A DNA stretch of 64,000 nucleotides from Labia minor (lineage: Eukaryota > Arthropoda > Insecta > Dermaptera > Spongiphoridae). A program made the position numbers and the translations under genes. This document shows positions 12,267-24,055 of this stretch, piece by piece. Position 1 is the stretch's first letter. Each line of letters opens with the position of its first letter. The notes beneath the pieces were generated by a model that ran no database searches, had not been told where the DNA came from, and was given only the letters and a program-made list of their open reading frames with translations. Location: the NCBI GenBank assembly GCA_963082975.1, contig OY720345.1, positions 1,749,001 through 1,813,000 of the forward strand, read 5' to 3'.

Positions 12267-12814
12267 AAAATTATAATTCTCTGAAATTAAAGATATTTTA
12301 TCAAAAACAAAAATTGAAAAACAATTTTCCAGAGGGTTGATTCTCTCAGTACATTTCAACCACTTATGAAAAAATCCGATTAATTCTCTTTTTCATTCTT
12401 AAAATATTTCCGATTACGTTTTATACCCTTTCTTTTACACTATGATTGGATTCTCGGTGACTTTCTTTCTCTTCCTTTCACTCATCGATAAAACGCTTAT
12501 GGAAACAATTTATTTAAATTTTAATTTCTTTTTTGAAACCTTTAATTTTCTGGTTAAGTAATTTCGGAAAGAACGCTCGCGGAAGATGAAATAGAAAAAG
12601 ATTGGAGAAATATTTCTCATCTTCACCACTTATTCATCTAAGCCCTGCAACTACTCTTTTTTTTCCTTTTCTCCACCGTTTATCTTTACAAAATAATCAC
12701 TAGACACTTTTCAAATAGAATCCGCCTACCTTTCGGCACCTTTGCCAACACGCGAATGCATATCCATCGTATATTGGTATGCTATTTTAGTATATGAAAA
12801 TGTAAACAATCTCA

Positions 12815-12859
<45 letters not shown>

Positions 12860-13270
12860 AAGAACTCTGCGATTATTATTAAAGAAATGAATTATCCCTC
12901 CTCCAAACTTGAACTCTTTTCATTGAATTTTTAATTCTTTTAGTTTTCATAGTTATTTTTTAATAAAAAAATCTTTGGATAATAGTCATCGGCTGTTCTA
13001 AAGTCACTTTTAGATTCTAGAGATCATGAAACGCGAAGATATGCAAAAAAATTTTAAATTCTGAGCAATATGCAGACTAAAAACTTTTTTTATACATATA
13101 GATAATTAGAAAGCTACATAAAGGAAAGATCTTAAACTCAGTTTATTAGTTAAGATGTTTATATTATAATGTGTTATTAATTGAATGTGTATTTTTATGT
13201 TTTTAAAATTTTAGTTGTGTTCTACTATTTAATGAATGAAGATTTTTTCATCAATTTTTTATAATTATTC
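12267..13270. repeat. AT-rich stretch with (TG)n(GA)n microsatellite
   Basis: A compound TG repeat (about 12817-12846) runs into a GA repeat (to about 12859). No gene is visible. Confidence 0.7.
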
Positions 13271-13310
13271 TATATATATATATATATATATAATATTTAT
13301 CGGTTTTGAG

Positions 13311-13695
13311 TGGTTGTATTATATGGATCTGAGGCATGATCTATGATCCTGGGAGATGAGAGTAGATTGAAAATTGGATTCTTCGCAGCATTCATGTACC
13401 AAAGAAAGATGAGGTCACCGGAGAATGGCGGAGACTGAATAACGAGGAATTGCATGACCTTTATGCATCTCCATAAATAGCCAAGAGTCATAGAATCAAG
13501 AAAATTGCGATGGGCAAGAATGAAAGAGAAAAAAAAAAGAATGGTAAAGGATCTATGGGTGGGGAGACCGATTGGGAAACGTCCGGTTGGAAGACCAAGA
13601 ACGCGATGAGTGGACAATAATAGGAAGGGACGTGAAAGAGATGGGAGAGGGTAGTGGTTGGATGGTTATAGCTCAGGATAAGGACATTTGGAGAA
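13311..13695 (+). pseudogene. Non-LTR retrotransposon 3' fragment (copy R1)
   Basis: Aligns by eye with the 3' part of the reverse transcriptase pseudogene at 37322-38481: GGATCTGAGGCATG, CTTCGCAGCATTCATG, GATGAGGTCACCGGAGA, ACGAGGAATTGCATGACC, then the GGTTGGAAGACCAAGAACGCG stretch. In related elements this segment encodes the post-RT tail (YGSEAW, RRxLYNEEL, GRPRxRW words). Here it has stops and shifts. A TA repeat (13271-13292) abuts the 5' side. Confidence 0.85.
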
Positions 13696-14206
13696 AAAAG
13701 ATTTTTTTTATAAAATATACATATATCAAAAATCAAAATAACTTTAAAATTATGTTAAAAATATTTATAAGAAATGATTCAACTTGTTATTTATTAATGA
13801 ATACATTTATTAAAAACAGTTTAAAATGCCAATTCGATATGAATTTATCTTATTAATTCATTATTCAAATATTCTTTTAAATAATACGGAATATACTAGA
13901 TTTTATTTTTTAATTTTATTGAAAACAAAATGTACCATATGAATACAAAATTAAAAGTATTATTATTAGATTACTTTTTTATTTTTAAAATAAATTTATT
14001 GAATATAAATATAAATATTTTAGCTATGGTAATAGTGTATTATGATATCTCAAAACACCATATCTTCTTTTAATTGATAATTTTCCATTCATCAAATTTA
14101 CCAAATCAAAATAAATTAAAAATATTTATACATATATATATAAAATCTACAATATACATATTATTTTGGATATTTTTTAATTCTAGTTTTGTTTTATCAT
14201 ATATAA
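13696..14206. other. AT-rich stretch, no gene seen
   Basis: No supported feature beyond A/T runs. Confidence 0.5.
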
Positions 14207-14207
14207 T

Positions 14208-14615
14208 AGGTTGGGTAATAAGTTTGCAGTGTTTTTATATATTCTTTATTTTAGCCTGAATTGTTTGTAGATTAAAATGAGAAATTTAAAGAAGACCATC
14301 ATGATCTGTGCTTTTGGGAGTGCATGGGAGTGGTATTCTTTGGACCTTGCACCTATCAATTACCATCTTCCACTCTCTGTGAAATCATATTTGGGGCGTT
14401 AGCAACGACAATAAAGAGGATCTTAAAAAAACTGTCTCAACAACCTCTTCAATAACAGACCGAGAGAATTTTGGCAAAATGGCATGTGGGAAGAGGTCAT
14501 TGGCTAAGACATAATTAATTAATTTATGATTATAAATATTGATTTTTGATTAAATTAAAGTTTTTGAAAAAAAAAAAATAATAATAAAACGCTACGAACT
14601 TATTACCCATCTCAA
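14208..14615 (+). mobile_element. Internally deleted mariner element with both terminal repeats
   Basis: Left end GGTTGGGTAATAAGTTTGC and right end, in reverse complement, GATGGGTAATAAGTTCG form mariner-type terminal inverted repeats next to TA dinucleotides. Inside, 14331-14372 reads WYSLDLAPINYHLP, which corresponds to the YSPDLAPSDYHLF signature around the third catalytic Asp of mariner transposases. That Asp codon is AAT (Asn) here, at 14358-14360. Downstream, FWQNGMWEE-like codons match the transposase C-terminus. At about 0.4 kb, against about 1.3 kb for intact mariners, it is a deletion derivative that could only move in trans. Confidence 0.88.
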
Positions 14616-15440
14616 TAATTGTATAAATTTAAAAAAAAAATTTTTTATTCACTTTACTAATATTTTTTTGGTACTTTTAAATATTAATAGAAATAATTTA
14701 TTTTAATATATAAATTGAATAGATAGACTTTTTAATAATAAAATTGGCATAAATATTTATAGGAGTGTTCAATAGAGATAAAACCGAATAGTTTTATCAT
14801 AATAATTCAATTCTCCAAAACATGTATTTTGTTTTGATATATTTCTATGTGAGGAGTGGAGGAAAGAACTATTCAAGCGTGAAACCAATATCAATAAGGA
14901 CGGTCGAAACGTAGAAAGAAATCCAATAACATGAGGAAAAAAATCATGAGCATACAAATCAAAATAAATTTATTGGCAACATTTTGTTCTGAAATTATGG
15001 AATGGATATAATTCACCCTAATCTTTTTTTTTTTTACCATATGTAAATTGTCCATAAATTTGTAGAAAAACATACCAAAGTAGGACAAATTGTCCATAAG
15101 CAAAAATAAAAATGCTTTTTGTCCCCCTCACCTCCATCATCTTGAATAAAAAGAGATTTTTTTTTTCACCTAAGATTTAGATCAGTTTCAAATATCAAGA
15201 ATATTATATATGAATGCAATTACTTCTATTCATCTTTGTGATTTGTTAGAAATAAAAGATGGCTCTCACGCCTGGAAATAAAACGCGACCGAACTCCTAA
15301 AAATGTTATGTTATGTTACTAGGCTAAAAATCTTGATATATATAATTGATGTTGGCCACATTAAAGAGACGGAACCCACTCATACAATGGAAATTTCATT
15401 TTGCACAAGACAAGAAGAAAAACGAAGCTGTCAAGTGATA
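14616..15440. other. AT-rich stretch, no gene seen
   Basis: Short overlapping frames on both strands (14769-14957, 14891-15103, 15303-15515) have no recognisable motifs. Confidence 0.45.
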
Positions 15441-15458
15441 GAAAAAGGCTGGAGCGGA

Positions 15459-15566
15459 CGAGGAGGAGGAGGGGGGGGGGGCGGGGGTGACCGCAAGTTG
15501 CCAATCATTGAATAGCGTTCAGTCTCGAAATGGATTCGAATCCCTCCCCCTCCCCCTCCCCCTCCG
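15459..15566. repeat. G-run and C-run pair with G-quadruplex potential on both strands
   Basis: A GGA repeat and a 12-base G run (15460-15486) are followed about 55 bases later by three repeats of CCCTCC-like units (15541-15566). The second block has four C runs of at least three separated by single T, a G-quadruplex motif on the minus strand. Confidence 0.85.
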
Positions 15567-16590
15567 ATCCGATATACAGACAACCAACCCCTTCCTTTTG
15601 GCGGATATTACATCGCAGATGGAAGCTCAAGGCCTGGGGTTATAAATGAATCGCCGATATAATCCTACGATTTGTTACGACAAGGTTATTCTTCTGCTTG
15701 GATCGAAACGAACTCGGTAATATATTATTACCGAAGCGATATTAGCGCTAATAGGTGATTTATCATCGCCTAAGTGATTTCTACGAGTGTTCAAGAAGAT
15801 AGCAAAAAATGGATAGCAGGCAACCTTCGGGAAAAAATCCAATCCCCTCCCCTCACCCCCGTCCAGTTCACATTCTTTTAATATACAAATTAAATCCAGT
15901 CAGAAGGGAGTAAAACGATTCTTTCCGATGTTAAAGAAAATAAATTAAATAGTGTACCCAATTTAAAATTTTCTTGGCTAAAAATCAAAATTAGATAATT
16001 TTTCATTGAATCATTTCAAATGAATATCATTTTATGAAAATTAGTTATTTTCTGTTCAATCGTTTATAAATTACCAGAGAATTTAAATTAAAATAAAATT
16101 AATAATAAGATAAAAGTTAGGCAACTATGAATGTCAGAATCATCATTATCATGAATAAAATATTTTCTAGACAAGGAAATTTTATTATATTATATTGAAT
16201 CATTATCTCTTTGAAAGGAAAATAATATTCAATCTTTTTCATCTTATACATATATTATCTAAACACATATAAATATAACCATGTTCAAAAAGACCCATTG
16301 CAATATTAGTTCATAAAATATTTAAATCAACATATAATATACGAGATTTAGTAAAAAGTACAATTTTAAGGAATGATTCAATTTTTTTTTATTTTTATTT
16401 ATAATAAATAACAATAATGATGATGATGATGATGATGATGAGACAAATATGTAGATAGATTCTATATTGTTTTAACGATTTCAATAACAAGTTTTTATCT
16501 TTTGCAATCTATTAAATATTAATATTTTCATTTGAAATCATACAATATCTAATAAAATGAAGTTATTATTCATTTATTCCAACAAGATCG
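15567..16590. other. Moderate-GC then AT-rich stretch, no gene seen
   Basis: 15590-15870 is GC-richer without a recognisable frame. An ATG/GAT trinucleotide repeat lies at 16418-16440. Confidence 0.45.
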
Positions 16591-17005
16591 GTCTATCTCT
16601 GAATTTGGCTCTACGGAACTCGAAAATGCTTGGTCGCAGCAATCCCATTTCTTCAAGTGTCCTTATTCTGTGAGCGACACAACCATCCAACTCCTACCCT
16701 CTCCCATCTCTCTCACTTCCCATCCTACATTGTCCATCCATCGCGTTCTTTGTCTTCCAACCGGTCGTTTCCCAATCGATTTCCCCATCAATATATCCTT
16801 CACCAGTCTTTTTTTTTTCTCTATCAATTCTAGTCACGTGTCCTGTGCATCACAATCTTTTTGATTTTATGACTCATAGAGGTCATGCAATTCCTCGTTA
16901 TGCATGCTTCGTCATTTCCCGGTGACCTGATCTTTTTTTGGCTCACATATGCTGCGAAAAATCCTTTTTTTTCAAATACTCTAAATCTACTCTCATCTCC
17001 TTGGA
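16591..17005 (-). pseudogene. Non-LTR retrotransposon 3' fragment, inverted (copy R2)
   Basis: Reverse-complement match to the 3' portion of the element at 37322-38481. From left to right it shows GGCTCTACGGAAC (3' terminus), GTCGCAGCAA, CCCTCTCCCATCTCTCTCAC, GGTCATGCAATTCCTCGTTAT, and GCTGCGAAAAATCC. It keeps the 3' terminal segment that copies R1 and R4 lack. Overlapping plus-strand frames over it are shadows. Confidence 0.85.
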
Positions 17006-17680
17006 TGAAAGGCCAATAATTGTTTTATATATTTTAATTTGGATTCCCTTTTTGATAATAATTTTGACGAGATACATGCGTTATCCGAATGTCACCTCAT
17101 TATTAGTATCCTTTGTGAGTTTTTAAATTTTTCTACATTTTCCTATTATTCAAACATAATAATAATATTAAACAAGTAGTTAATACATATAATAGTTAGC
17201 CTAATATTTAACTTGAACATATCTTTGTTTATGATATAACATAATTTAGATTTAAACAAATGTATTTATTTAAGTTTGTTCTTATTTTAAGAATAAATAA
17301 TAAAAAATTTTTTTTTTTATTTTAATTATTAAAATTATTTTTAATTTTATTATTAATTATTATTTGGTTACAGAGTTATTTGGGGGTTATTTATATAATT
17401 AATCGTAAAATTAAAATAAATGTATGATTTTATTTATTTTAAACATCAAATTAAATTGAATTTTTCAGTAGTTAGTCCAAATATTCTTAAAGTTTTTAAA
17501 AGTAACAATATACATAAACTATTGATGAAATATTTTGAAAAAAATAATAAAACGGAGAGAAAATAGAAACACCAGGCAAGATAATAGTTGAAGAATTTAA
17601 TAATAAAATATATAATTCAATTGGAACGGTACACTGGTTGTATTGTGTATAGAAATAATAGTCGATAATTGAAACCCCGT
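17006..17680. other. AT-rich stretch, no gene seen
   Basis: A 75-codon minus frame at 17496-17723 is hydrophobic and featureless. No supported gene. Confidence 0.45.
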
Positions 17681-17789
17681 TCATCATGCATGCTGGACGG
17701 ACCTCGGTCCTGTTCGCTAACAAAATCTTATTTGGCAGTGTCCAAGGAAACCTTTTCGGAAATAGTATTTATCAAATGCATTGAATCAT

Positions 17790-17869
17790 GGGGGGGGGGG
17801 GGTTGTTTGGTAGACGTAGTGTGTGTGTGTGTGTGTGTGTGGTGGGGGAGAGAGAGAGAGAGAGAGAGA
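17790..17869. repeat. G-run, (GT)n and (GA)n compound microsatellite
   Basis: A 13-base G run (17790-17802) is followed by a GT repeat (17819-17841) and a GA repeat (17848-17869). It accounts for the start of the 73- and 114-codon plus-strand frames here. Confidence 0.95.
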
Positions 17870-18245
17870 TTCGGGTGGTCTGTCTGTTAGTTGATGTGAG
17901 TCACGCTCGAATGGCTTGCCGTTTTATCGGGCACCAGAAAGAGAGGAGGGGAGAAATCCCCACCAAAACAAAACCCCTCCCTCCTTTTTTTTTTTCCAAA
18001 TTCACAATATGTAACATGAATAGGATTAGGATGAAGGATTTGGGAGGTACACTTGCTACTTATCAACGGCCGAGCTTGTTAATGGAAATCGAAGAAAAGA
18101 AGCATCGTTGGCGACATCCTATTAAACTGTAACGTTTCAGGAACAAAAGACAGAAGCCGATGAAGTGGACGAGTCCATCAAATAATCGGCATGGGGAACA
18201 GAATCGGTGGAGAGCGGGGAGATGGATGAGGGAAATCAAATAAGA
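17870..18245. other. GC-richer island, no recognised product
   Basis: A plus-strand frame runs to a stop at 18132 and ends in a charged peptide (MEIEEKKHRWRHPIKL), but it starts inside the microsatellite and shows no known domain. Possible conserved non-coding sequence or a short exon. Left unassigned. Confidence 0.25.
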
Positions 18246-19960
18246 AAGATGACTCGATAAAAAATTGATTTCTTTTTATTGCGGTTTTTAAAAAAGAAAA
18301 ACTTCCCTTGAATTTAATCGTTTATTCAAGAATTTAGGCCACGAGCCAAAATCGAAAGATAGAATACCATTTGGAAAAAATATTTTTATGAAAATGTACA
18401 TAACTGAAGAAATTGAAGATTAATATATATTGGCTCGAAAATAGACAAGTAATAATTATGTTCTTATGATCTATAATAAGAGTATATATATATATATATA
18501 ATATTATAGAATAAATAAGAAAGAAAAGAAAAGAAAAAAAAATATTATTTATTAATTCATATCAATTCATATCAAATCTATATACTATACCATTAAGTTA
18601 TATTTAAACTAATAATAATAAATAATCACCCAAAACAGGACTTGATTAAATTTTGGATTTAATTTGTAAAAAAATTGGTCAAAATATACGAAAAATTGAT
18701 TTTAAGTACACTTTTATGTCTTTATTTTATTTATTTAATATTTACGTTTTAGTTTAAATTTATTTATATTTTTTATTTACAAAAGAGTCTTAAGTTTTTA
18801 TTTCATGAATAATATATATTTTATTTTTAAAGGTTTATTTAAAAATGAGAATAATATAAATATCATAGATAATGTTTTAATTATTATAATTATCCTTTTC
18901 AGAAATATTCACTTAAATCAAACTATAATATTATAATTATATTATAACATTATTTGCCCTTAATTTAAGACATAAACAAACAAGTAGAATCATATATTAA
19001 ACAAAGTAGTAAATTTTACCTTTCTCGTTATTAAAGGCATTTAGATGAAATTAAACCATTTAAAATCACAAAAGCGTTGATTATTCTTAAGATATGTAGG
19101 TACAATATATGCGGTATGTTCTAAACAGATTAACATTAATGCAAGATTAAGCTGCAAGATGGATGAAAACAAAGCGAGACAAGCCAGAGACAGGAGAAAG
19201 ATACATGGGAAAGGGTGGGGAGAATAAAGAAGATCAATCAGCATCATCTAAAAAATTAACATATAAAGTAAGTATATACTTACATAGACATATTAATTAA
19301 CAGATATGTTATCATAAAATAATAAATTATGGAGTAATTTATTTCATTCTACTTATTTGAAATTATTAAAAGAAAACAATATTAGTAATATAGAAATGAT
19401 TAAATTATTTATTCAAATTTTTGATGAAAAGAAATGATGATGATGATGATCAACGGTTTCAATAGACATATAAAAAAAACTCTGTTTCATTAAACACTTT
19501 AAATTGTCGACTATTTGCAATTATCTCGACATGTTAATTATTATCAAATTTGTTCATATTTTCTATTTAATCATATTTTTTATATTAATATTAATAATAT
19601 TTAATGTTTATCTAACAAAAACAACTAAAAAATAATATCTATAAACAAAATCATCTTCCTACATAAAACTGTTAAAATTCTAATTAAAGTATTAAAAATT
19701 ATTTGAAAATTTATAGATATATAAATATTTTTTTTAAATAGTAGACTAATATATTATATGTATATGCAGGGAAATATCTTATATTAAGAGAATTTTTTTT
19801 GTCTATCAAATAAAGCATAAATTCATAAATTATATTTAACTAATGTATTAATATTTGAAAAAATAAAAACTTTATTGTTTAAGCGTAATTGTGTGTGTGT
19901 GTGAACTTCTCGCTAATTTGAAATTGAAAAATTTTGAAAAACTCTACGGACAAAGGGGGC
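18246..19960. other. AT-rich stretch, no gene seen
   Basis: TA repeat at 18483-18500 and a short ATG repeat near 19435. A small GC-richer patch at 19130-19250 encodes charged residues on the plus strand and hydrophobic ones on the minus strand, with no motif. Confidence 0.45.
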
Positions 19961-19965
19961 AAACA

Positions 19966-19979
19966 CTGTCACGTGACAG
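19966..19979. promoter_or_regulatory. Perfect E-box palindrome CTGTCACGTGACAG
   Basis: A 14-base perfect palindrome with a central CACGTG, containing GTCACGTGAC, the preferred site of bHLH-zip factors of the USF/MITF/TFEB type. No coding context is nearby, so the regulatory role is inferred from the motif alone. Confidence 0.4.
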
Positions 19980-21620
19980 AGGTCTGAGAATTTGAATATG
20001 CCTGCTTGTTTTAATGCCTTTTGTTTTGAGCTTCTTATCCAGCGACCTCACTAGAGAGGTATTTGAATTTGTATTAATTAATTTGTTAATTTACTTCTAA
20101 ATTATAATTTAGAATCTATTGTTTATTTGAGGTCCATTGGTTACGATTTTCTTTGTTTGCATATTGAACGACCTCAAATTTGACAATTTTTTTTAAGTTG
20201 GACATGATCAATTTTCATCGAATTAAAGAAATTTGTTTTTATCATTTTTAAATTTTTCTTATAATTTTTTTTTATTAATTATATTATATATGACTTATAG
20301 GTAGGTAAAAAGAAAATATTTTTAATTAATAATACAAATGAAAACATTAAATAATTTAGTTGAAAAATAAAATCATTTTTTTACATTGCGTGTTTATTAG
20401 AATAAATTAAAATTGTCATATGCAGATGAGGCCCACATTAAAATTATAAATTATTTAGGTATCTATTTTAATTAAATAGGTATATAAAGTTAAATTTTAT
20501 CCTTTGAAATTTATTGGATATAATATACGCTAGAAGTATTTATTGGTATCCTACGTGTATATAAATACATACAAATACATGTACCTAGTAGTAGTAGTGT
20601 AGTAGTATAAATGTTTCCTTTGAATTTTATAATTTCCATTCAGTGTAATATTATATTTTGTATGTTAAACTATGTATATCGTATACATACATATATATAT
20701 ATTAAATAAATTGTTTTTTAAATTTTCAAAATAATAATAAGCTAAAATATTCATTTAGATACGAATATAGGTAATACACAATAGAAAGAATTTGTTATTA
20801 GAGTTAGTAGAGTAAATATATTTGAATGTTCATTTGCCAAAATGAAATAAAATCAATAATCCCCATTCTAAATCTTTATTTACACAAAACGTTTACCGGT
20901 CAAATGGTCATCATCGAATTAAATCAATAATATTATTCAATCTAATAGCACAAGAGTCTATATTAGAAAATCTAGAGAGTAAAAAGTGTCTCTAGTGAGT
21001 ATAAATAGAATATAATGTACCAATTTATTGAAGGATATTAATATAATATTATATATAATGAACTCTCTTAAAAATAGGACCAAAATGGAGACCGAAATCT
21101 CACAATCAAATGTGAAAATTTCCCGGAAATAATTTCTCATTATATTTATATAATATAAATGATATTTTTTTTTTGATTTTCCAATTCAAATTTTTATATC
21201 TGCCCATTTTTTGGGCAATAATAAAATATTTATAATTATTTACAATATAATATATAAATGAGCACTGATTTTGGAAATATTGGTAATATGACAGGGAAGG
21301 GAGAAAGTGTGTATTGGGCATTAGAGGGTATTCAGGGAGATAATAGGATGGGAGAGGGAATCAGAGAGAGATGGGTAGGGGCAGCGTGCTAACGTCAGGT
21401 TGTAACAAGTAAATCATGTGGCTGCAGTCGTCAAAGTCTCTTCTTAAGTTCTCAAGTTAAGTTCTCTGTAGTAATAAGTAATAAGATGTCTTGCTTGTGG
21501 GTTTTGATGAGAGGTGAGTTTGTTTTTGTTTTTTTTTATTGTAATTAATGCTGTTCTCTCTCTCCTATGTTGAATGATATGATCGGTGAAAGGGGGGAGA
21601 TGTTGAAGATATGATTTTGT
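19980..21620. other. AT-rich stretch, no gene seen
   Basis: 19980-20070 is slightly GC-richer. Minus-strand frames at 20958-21140 and 21106-21321 are low-complexity AT-rich shadows. Confidence 0.45.
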
Positions 21621-21623
21621 TTA

Positions 21624-21938
21624 TTACCATAACCATTCTTCATCGGGCTCACCAGGGTCGAATTCGGTAGGTCTAACAAATGGATTTGTAAAGTGGCGGA
21701 CGCCTGAATTGGATTCTCGTGACTGTGTCATCCGCGAAGGGGTGGCCAGAGTAGTGAGATCGCTCAGAGGAATGTCTGCAGTGAATAAGTGATATAGTAG
21801 TAGGGGCCTTGAGGGACTCCTGTCCTGCATACATATGTCATATGTCACACGATAGATAGAATAGAACATAGCAAAAAGGTGATTGGACAATTGAACGAAC
21901 GAGGGAGGAGGCTCTGATGCCAAACCAACAATAACCAC
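21624..21938 (-). pseudogene. Jockey-like non-LTR reverse transcriptase remnant
   Basis: On the minus strand the three frames together show, in order, GVPQG, LLLYHLFTADIPLS and PFADDT. These are the hallmarks of RT motifs 4 (GVPQGSxLSP), the following LYNIYTADIP stretch, and the catalytic FADDT box in jockey/CR1/I-type elements. They fall in different frames, so at least two frameshifts have accumulated, and nothing of the endonuclease or the thumb is kept. A 104-codon frame covers part of the region but is not a functional gene. It is unrelated in sequence to the element at 37322-38481. Confidence 0.72.
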
Positions 21939-22145
21939 AGCCCTTCAGATCACACGTACCACTCACTCTATGGGCCTGCTCCAGATTTGAAACAAGCAAT
22001 GACATTTACATCGACCATCGACATTGGCAGTATCCTTTTAAAAAGTTTGGAGACAAAAGTGAGAAGACTGATATGTATAAAAGATATTTGATGTAAATAT
22101 AAACATTTCTGATTCTGATTCTGATTCTGATTGGATTTTTTTTTA
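21939..22145. repeat. Flank with (TTCTGA)n repeat
   Basis: Contains four and a half tandem copies of a TTCTGA hexamer (about 22108-22132) and a T run directly before the LTR fragment. Confidence 0.8.
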
Positions 22146-22313
22146 TGTAATAGTGGGAAAAATGACCCTTGATCTGGTGAGGGTGGCTGGCGTTTGCCTG
22201 CTGCTGGCTAGACAGACCGAGCTCGGACACTGAGGTGAGAGGAAGGGAACGAAGAGAGTGTGGCCCGAGAAGAAAGAAGACTTGTGACTATCTCAATTGA
22301 GACATTTATTTTT
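22146..22313 (+). mobile_element. Truncated LTR (5' part), plus orientation
   Basis: Begins TGTAATAGTGGG and is identical, base for base, to the first 168 bases of the complete LTR at 22621-22914 read in the opposite direction. Identity stops at 22313, after which the sequence becomes an unrelated CA/TA-rich tract. With one more matching base at 22145 the two form a perfect 169-bp inverted repeat. No polypurine tract precedes it, so it is a fragment and not the 3' LTR of an element lying to its left. Confidence 0.9.
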
Positions 22314-22501
22314 ATAAACACACACAAATATTATATATATTTAAAGATATAAATACACATTACTATTATAAATAATATTATATAAATTTATAAATAAAAC
22401 TTATTTTCTATTTGAAAAACATTTAAGTAGATTAACTGAATGAATACGGACTTTGAACATACACATTTTAGAAAAAAAACTTTATATATTATAAAAATTC
22501 T

Positions 22502-22505
<4 letters not shown>

Positions 22506-22548
<43 letters not shown>
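22506..22548. repeat. (AT)n microsatellite
   Basis: About 21 uninterrupted AT units lying between the two LTR copies. It cuts off the internal part of the retrotransposon. Confidence 0.95.
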
Positions 22549-22551
<3 letters not shown>

Positions 22552-22600
22552 ATGAAGGGTCCCTAATTTATTCTAATTGTAGAATAGTATAGGTAACTCA

Positions 22601-22617
22601 CCCCACACCTGACACCA
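22601..22617 (-). promoter_or_regulatory. LTR retrotransposon primer binding site
   Basis: On the minus strand TGGTGTCAGGTGTGGGG starts three bases (ATT) after the LTR end. It begins with TGG, the complement of a tRNA CCA end, as expected for a reverse-transcription primer site. TGGTGTCAG resembles sites attributed to leucine tRNA; that assignment is from memory. Confidence 0.75.
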
Positions 22618-22620
22618 AAT

Positions 22621-22914
22621 TGTAAGCGGGTTGTCCCCTGGTTAAATCACAAATTAAATATAAAATAATTTAGATTTATTTGAATCCAAATTTTAATTAC
22701 ATTTATAAACTCTAAAATAAATGACAACTTAAAAGTAATTATTAAAAAAAATAAATGTCTCAATTGAGATAGTCACAAGTCTTCTTTCTTCTCGGGCCAC
22801 ACTCTCTTCGTTCCCTTCCTCTCACCTCAGTGTCCGAGCTCGGTCTGTCTAGCCAGCAGCAGGCAAACGCCAGCCACCCTCACCAGATCAAGGGTCATTT
22901 TTCCCACTATTACA
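22621..22914 (-). mobile_element. Complete LTR of an LTR retrotransposon
   Basis: Read on the minus strand the 294-bp LTR starts TGTAATAG and ends CGCTTACA. It has the TG...CA ends of LTRs, with 5-bp terminal inverted repeats TGTAA/TTACA, and a primer binding site follows it directly. About 70 bases of internal leader remain before the AT microsatellite at 22548. No gag or pol sequence of this element is present in the window. The 5' two thirds is duplicated in inverse orientation at 22146-22313 without a single difference. Confidence 0.9.
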
Positions 22915-22915
22915 T

Positions 22916-24049
22916 TTAAATTTCCCGAATAATAAATTAACCTTGTCCTCTTATTTTATTATATTTGGTTAAAAACAAATTCAAAAGTACATAATTGACT
23001 TATCTAAATAAATTAATCCTTATTGAAAGGTCAACTTTTTTTGAAATTACTTATATTTTATTTATCATTATTATTCTCTTTTTTTCGTATTTTTATATAA
23101 TAAAATTATTGCGGTGGAGAAATTAATAAAATAAAAATTAAAAATAATAATAATAATAATAATTACCATTTATTTATCAATCTCTAAATACATTATTTTA
23201 TTTGATTATTATTATTATTATTATTATTTAATGGAAATATTTTTATTTAATTTAAATTTGTCAAACGTGACAATTGATTAAAATAAAAAAAAAAAAAAAA
23301 AAAAAAATCTATTCTCTCTCTCTTTTTTTTTTTTTTATCCCCTCGAGTTAATCACTTGCGTTGTGCTGACGAGATATACATATATACTACATAGGTATGG
23401 TTCGATGCATGTGTGGGTGCTTTGGTGAAGGGTATGAAAGCGGTGGGGCGTGCAAAGCAACCCCACCCCCACCCCCCTTCAACCCCACCTCCTCATCCTT
23501 CCCTCCAATTCACTCATCCAAGCCAACGTCAAAACGCCTACATTATATCCAAATGAAAGCTTATTATAATGGCTCTGGTGCGAACTGCCCATAAAGCAGT
23601 GACAATGCATAAAAAAACAATATCAAAGGATAAAAACCTTGAGATGTTGAGAATTTCAAAAAAATATAAAAAAAAAACATTCTACTCCCACTATTCTGTT
23701 GTATACATTAAGTATACCACGAATAATAAAAGAAAATCATTTTGAATGAATTATTAATGATCATTCCAATGTGCAACAACCAAAAGGTTAATAGAGATCG
23801 TTTAAGAGTTATTTTTATATATATAGTTCAAACACAGATGGAGAAACCACACATCAATAAACAGAAAATGCACAGTTTTTTTTAAATAAAAAGAGATTCA
23901 TAATTGATATAGGAATATTATACGATATTATATAAAAGAAGTATAATTTCTTCTTCTTCTTATTCTTTGTTTTTTTTTTAAATTTCCCCATAAAACTTAT
24001 TATAAAATAATTTCAATTTTAATCAATAAAAAAATATAATTAATGGTAG
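22916..24049. other. Intron sequence downstream of the CELF exon
   Basis: AT-rich, with AAT/TTA repeats (about 23145-23230), a 23-base A run (23285-23307) and a C-rich patch at 23461-23482. The 65-codon plus frame at 23397-23594 is low complexity. On the minus strand this is the intron that starts at the donor 24055. Confidence 0.6.
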
Positions 24050-24055
24050 ACTTAC
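24050..24055 (-). other. Splice donor of the CELF-like exon
   Basis: The minus strand reads CAGGG|GTAAGT, a consensus GT donor directly after the Gly codon that ends the exon in phase 0. Confidence 0.9.

Noticed and set aside
22146-22914. Complete LTR retrotransposon between the two LTR copies
   Set aside because: The LTRs are in opposite orientation, one is truncated, and only 433 bp without gag or pol lie between them.
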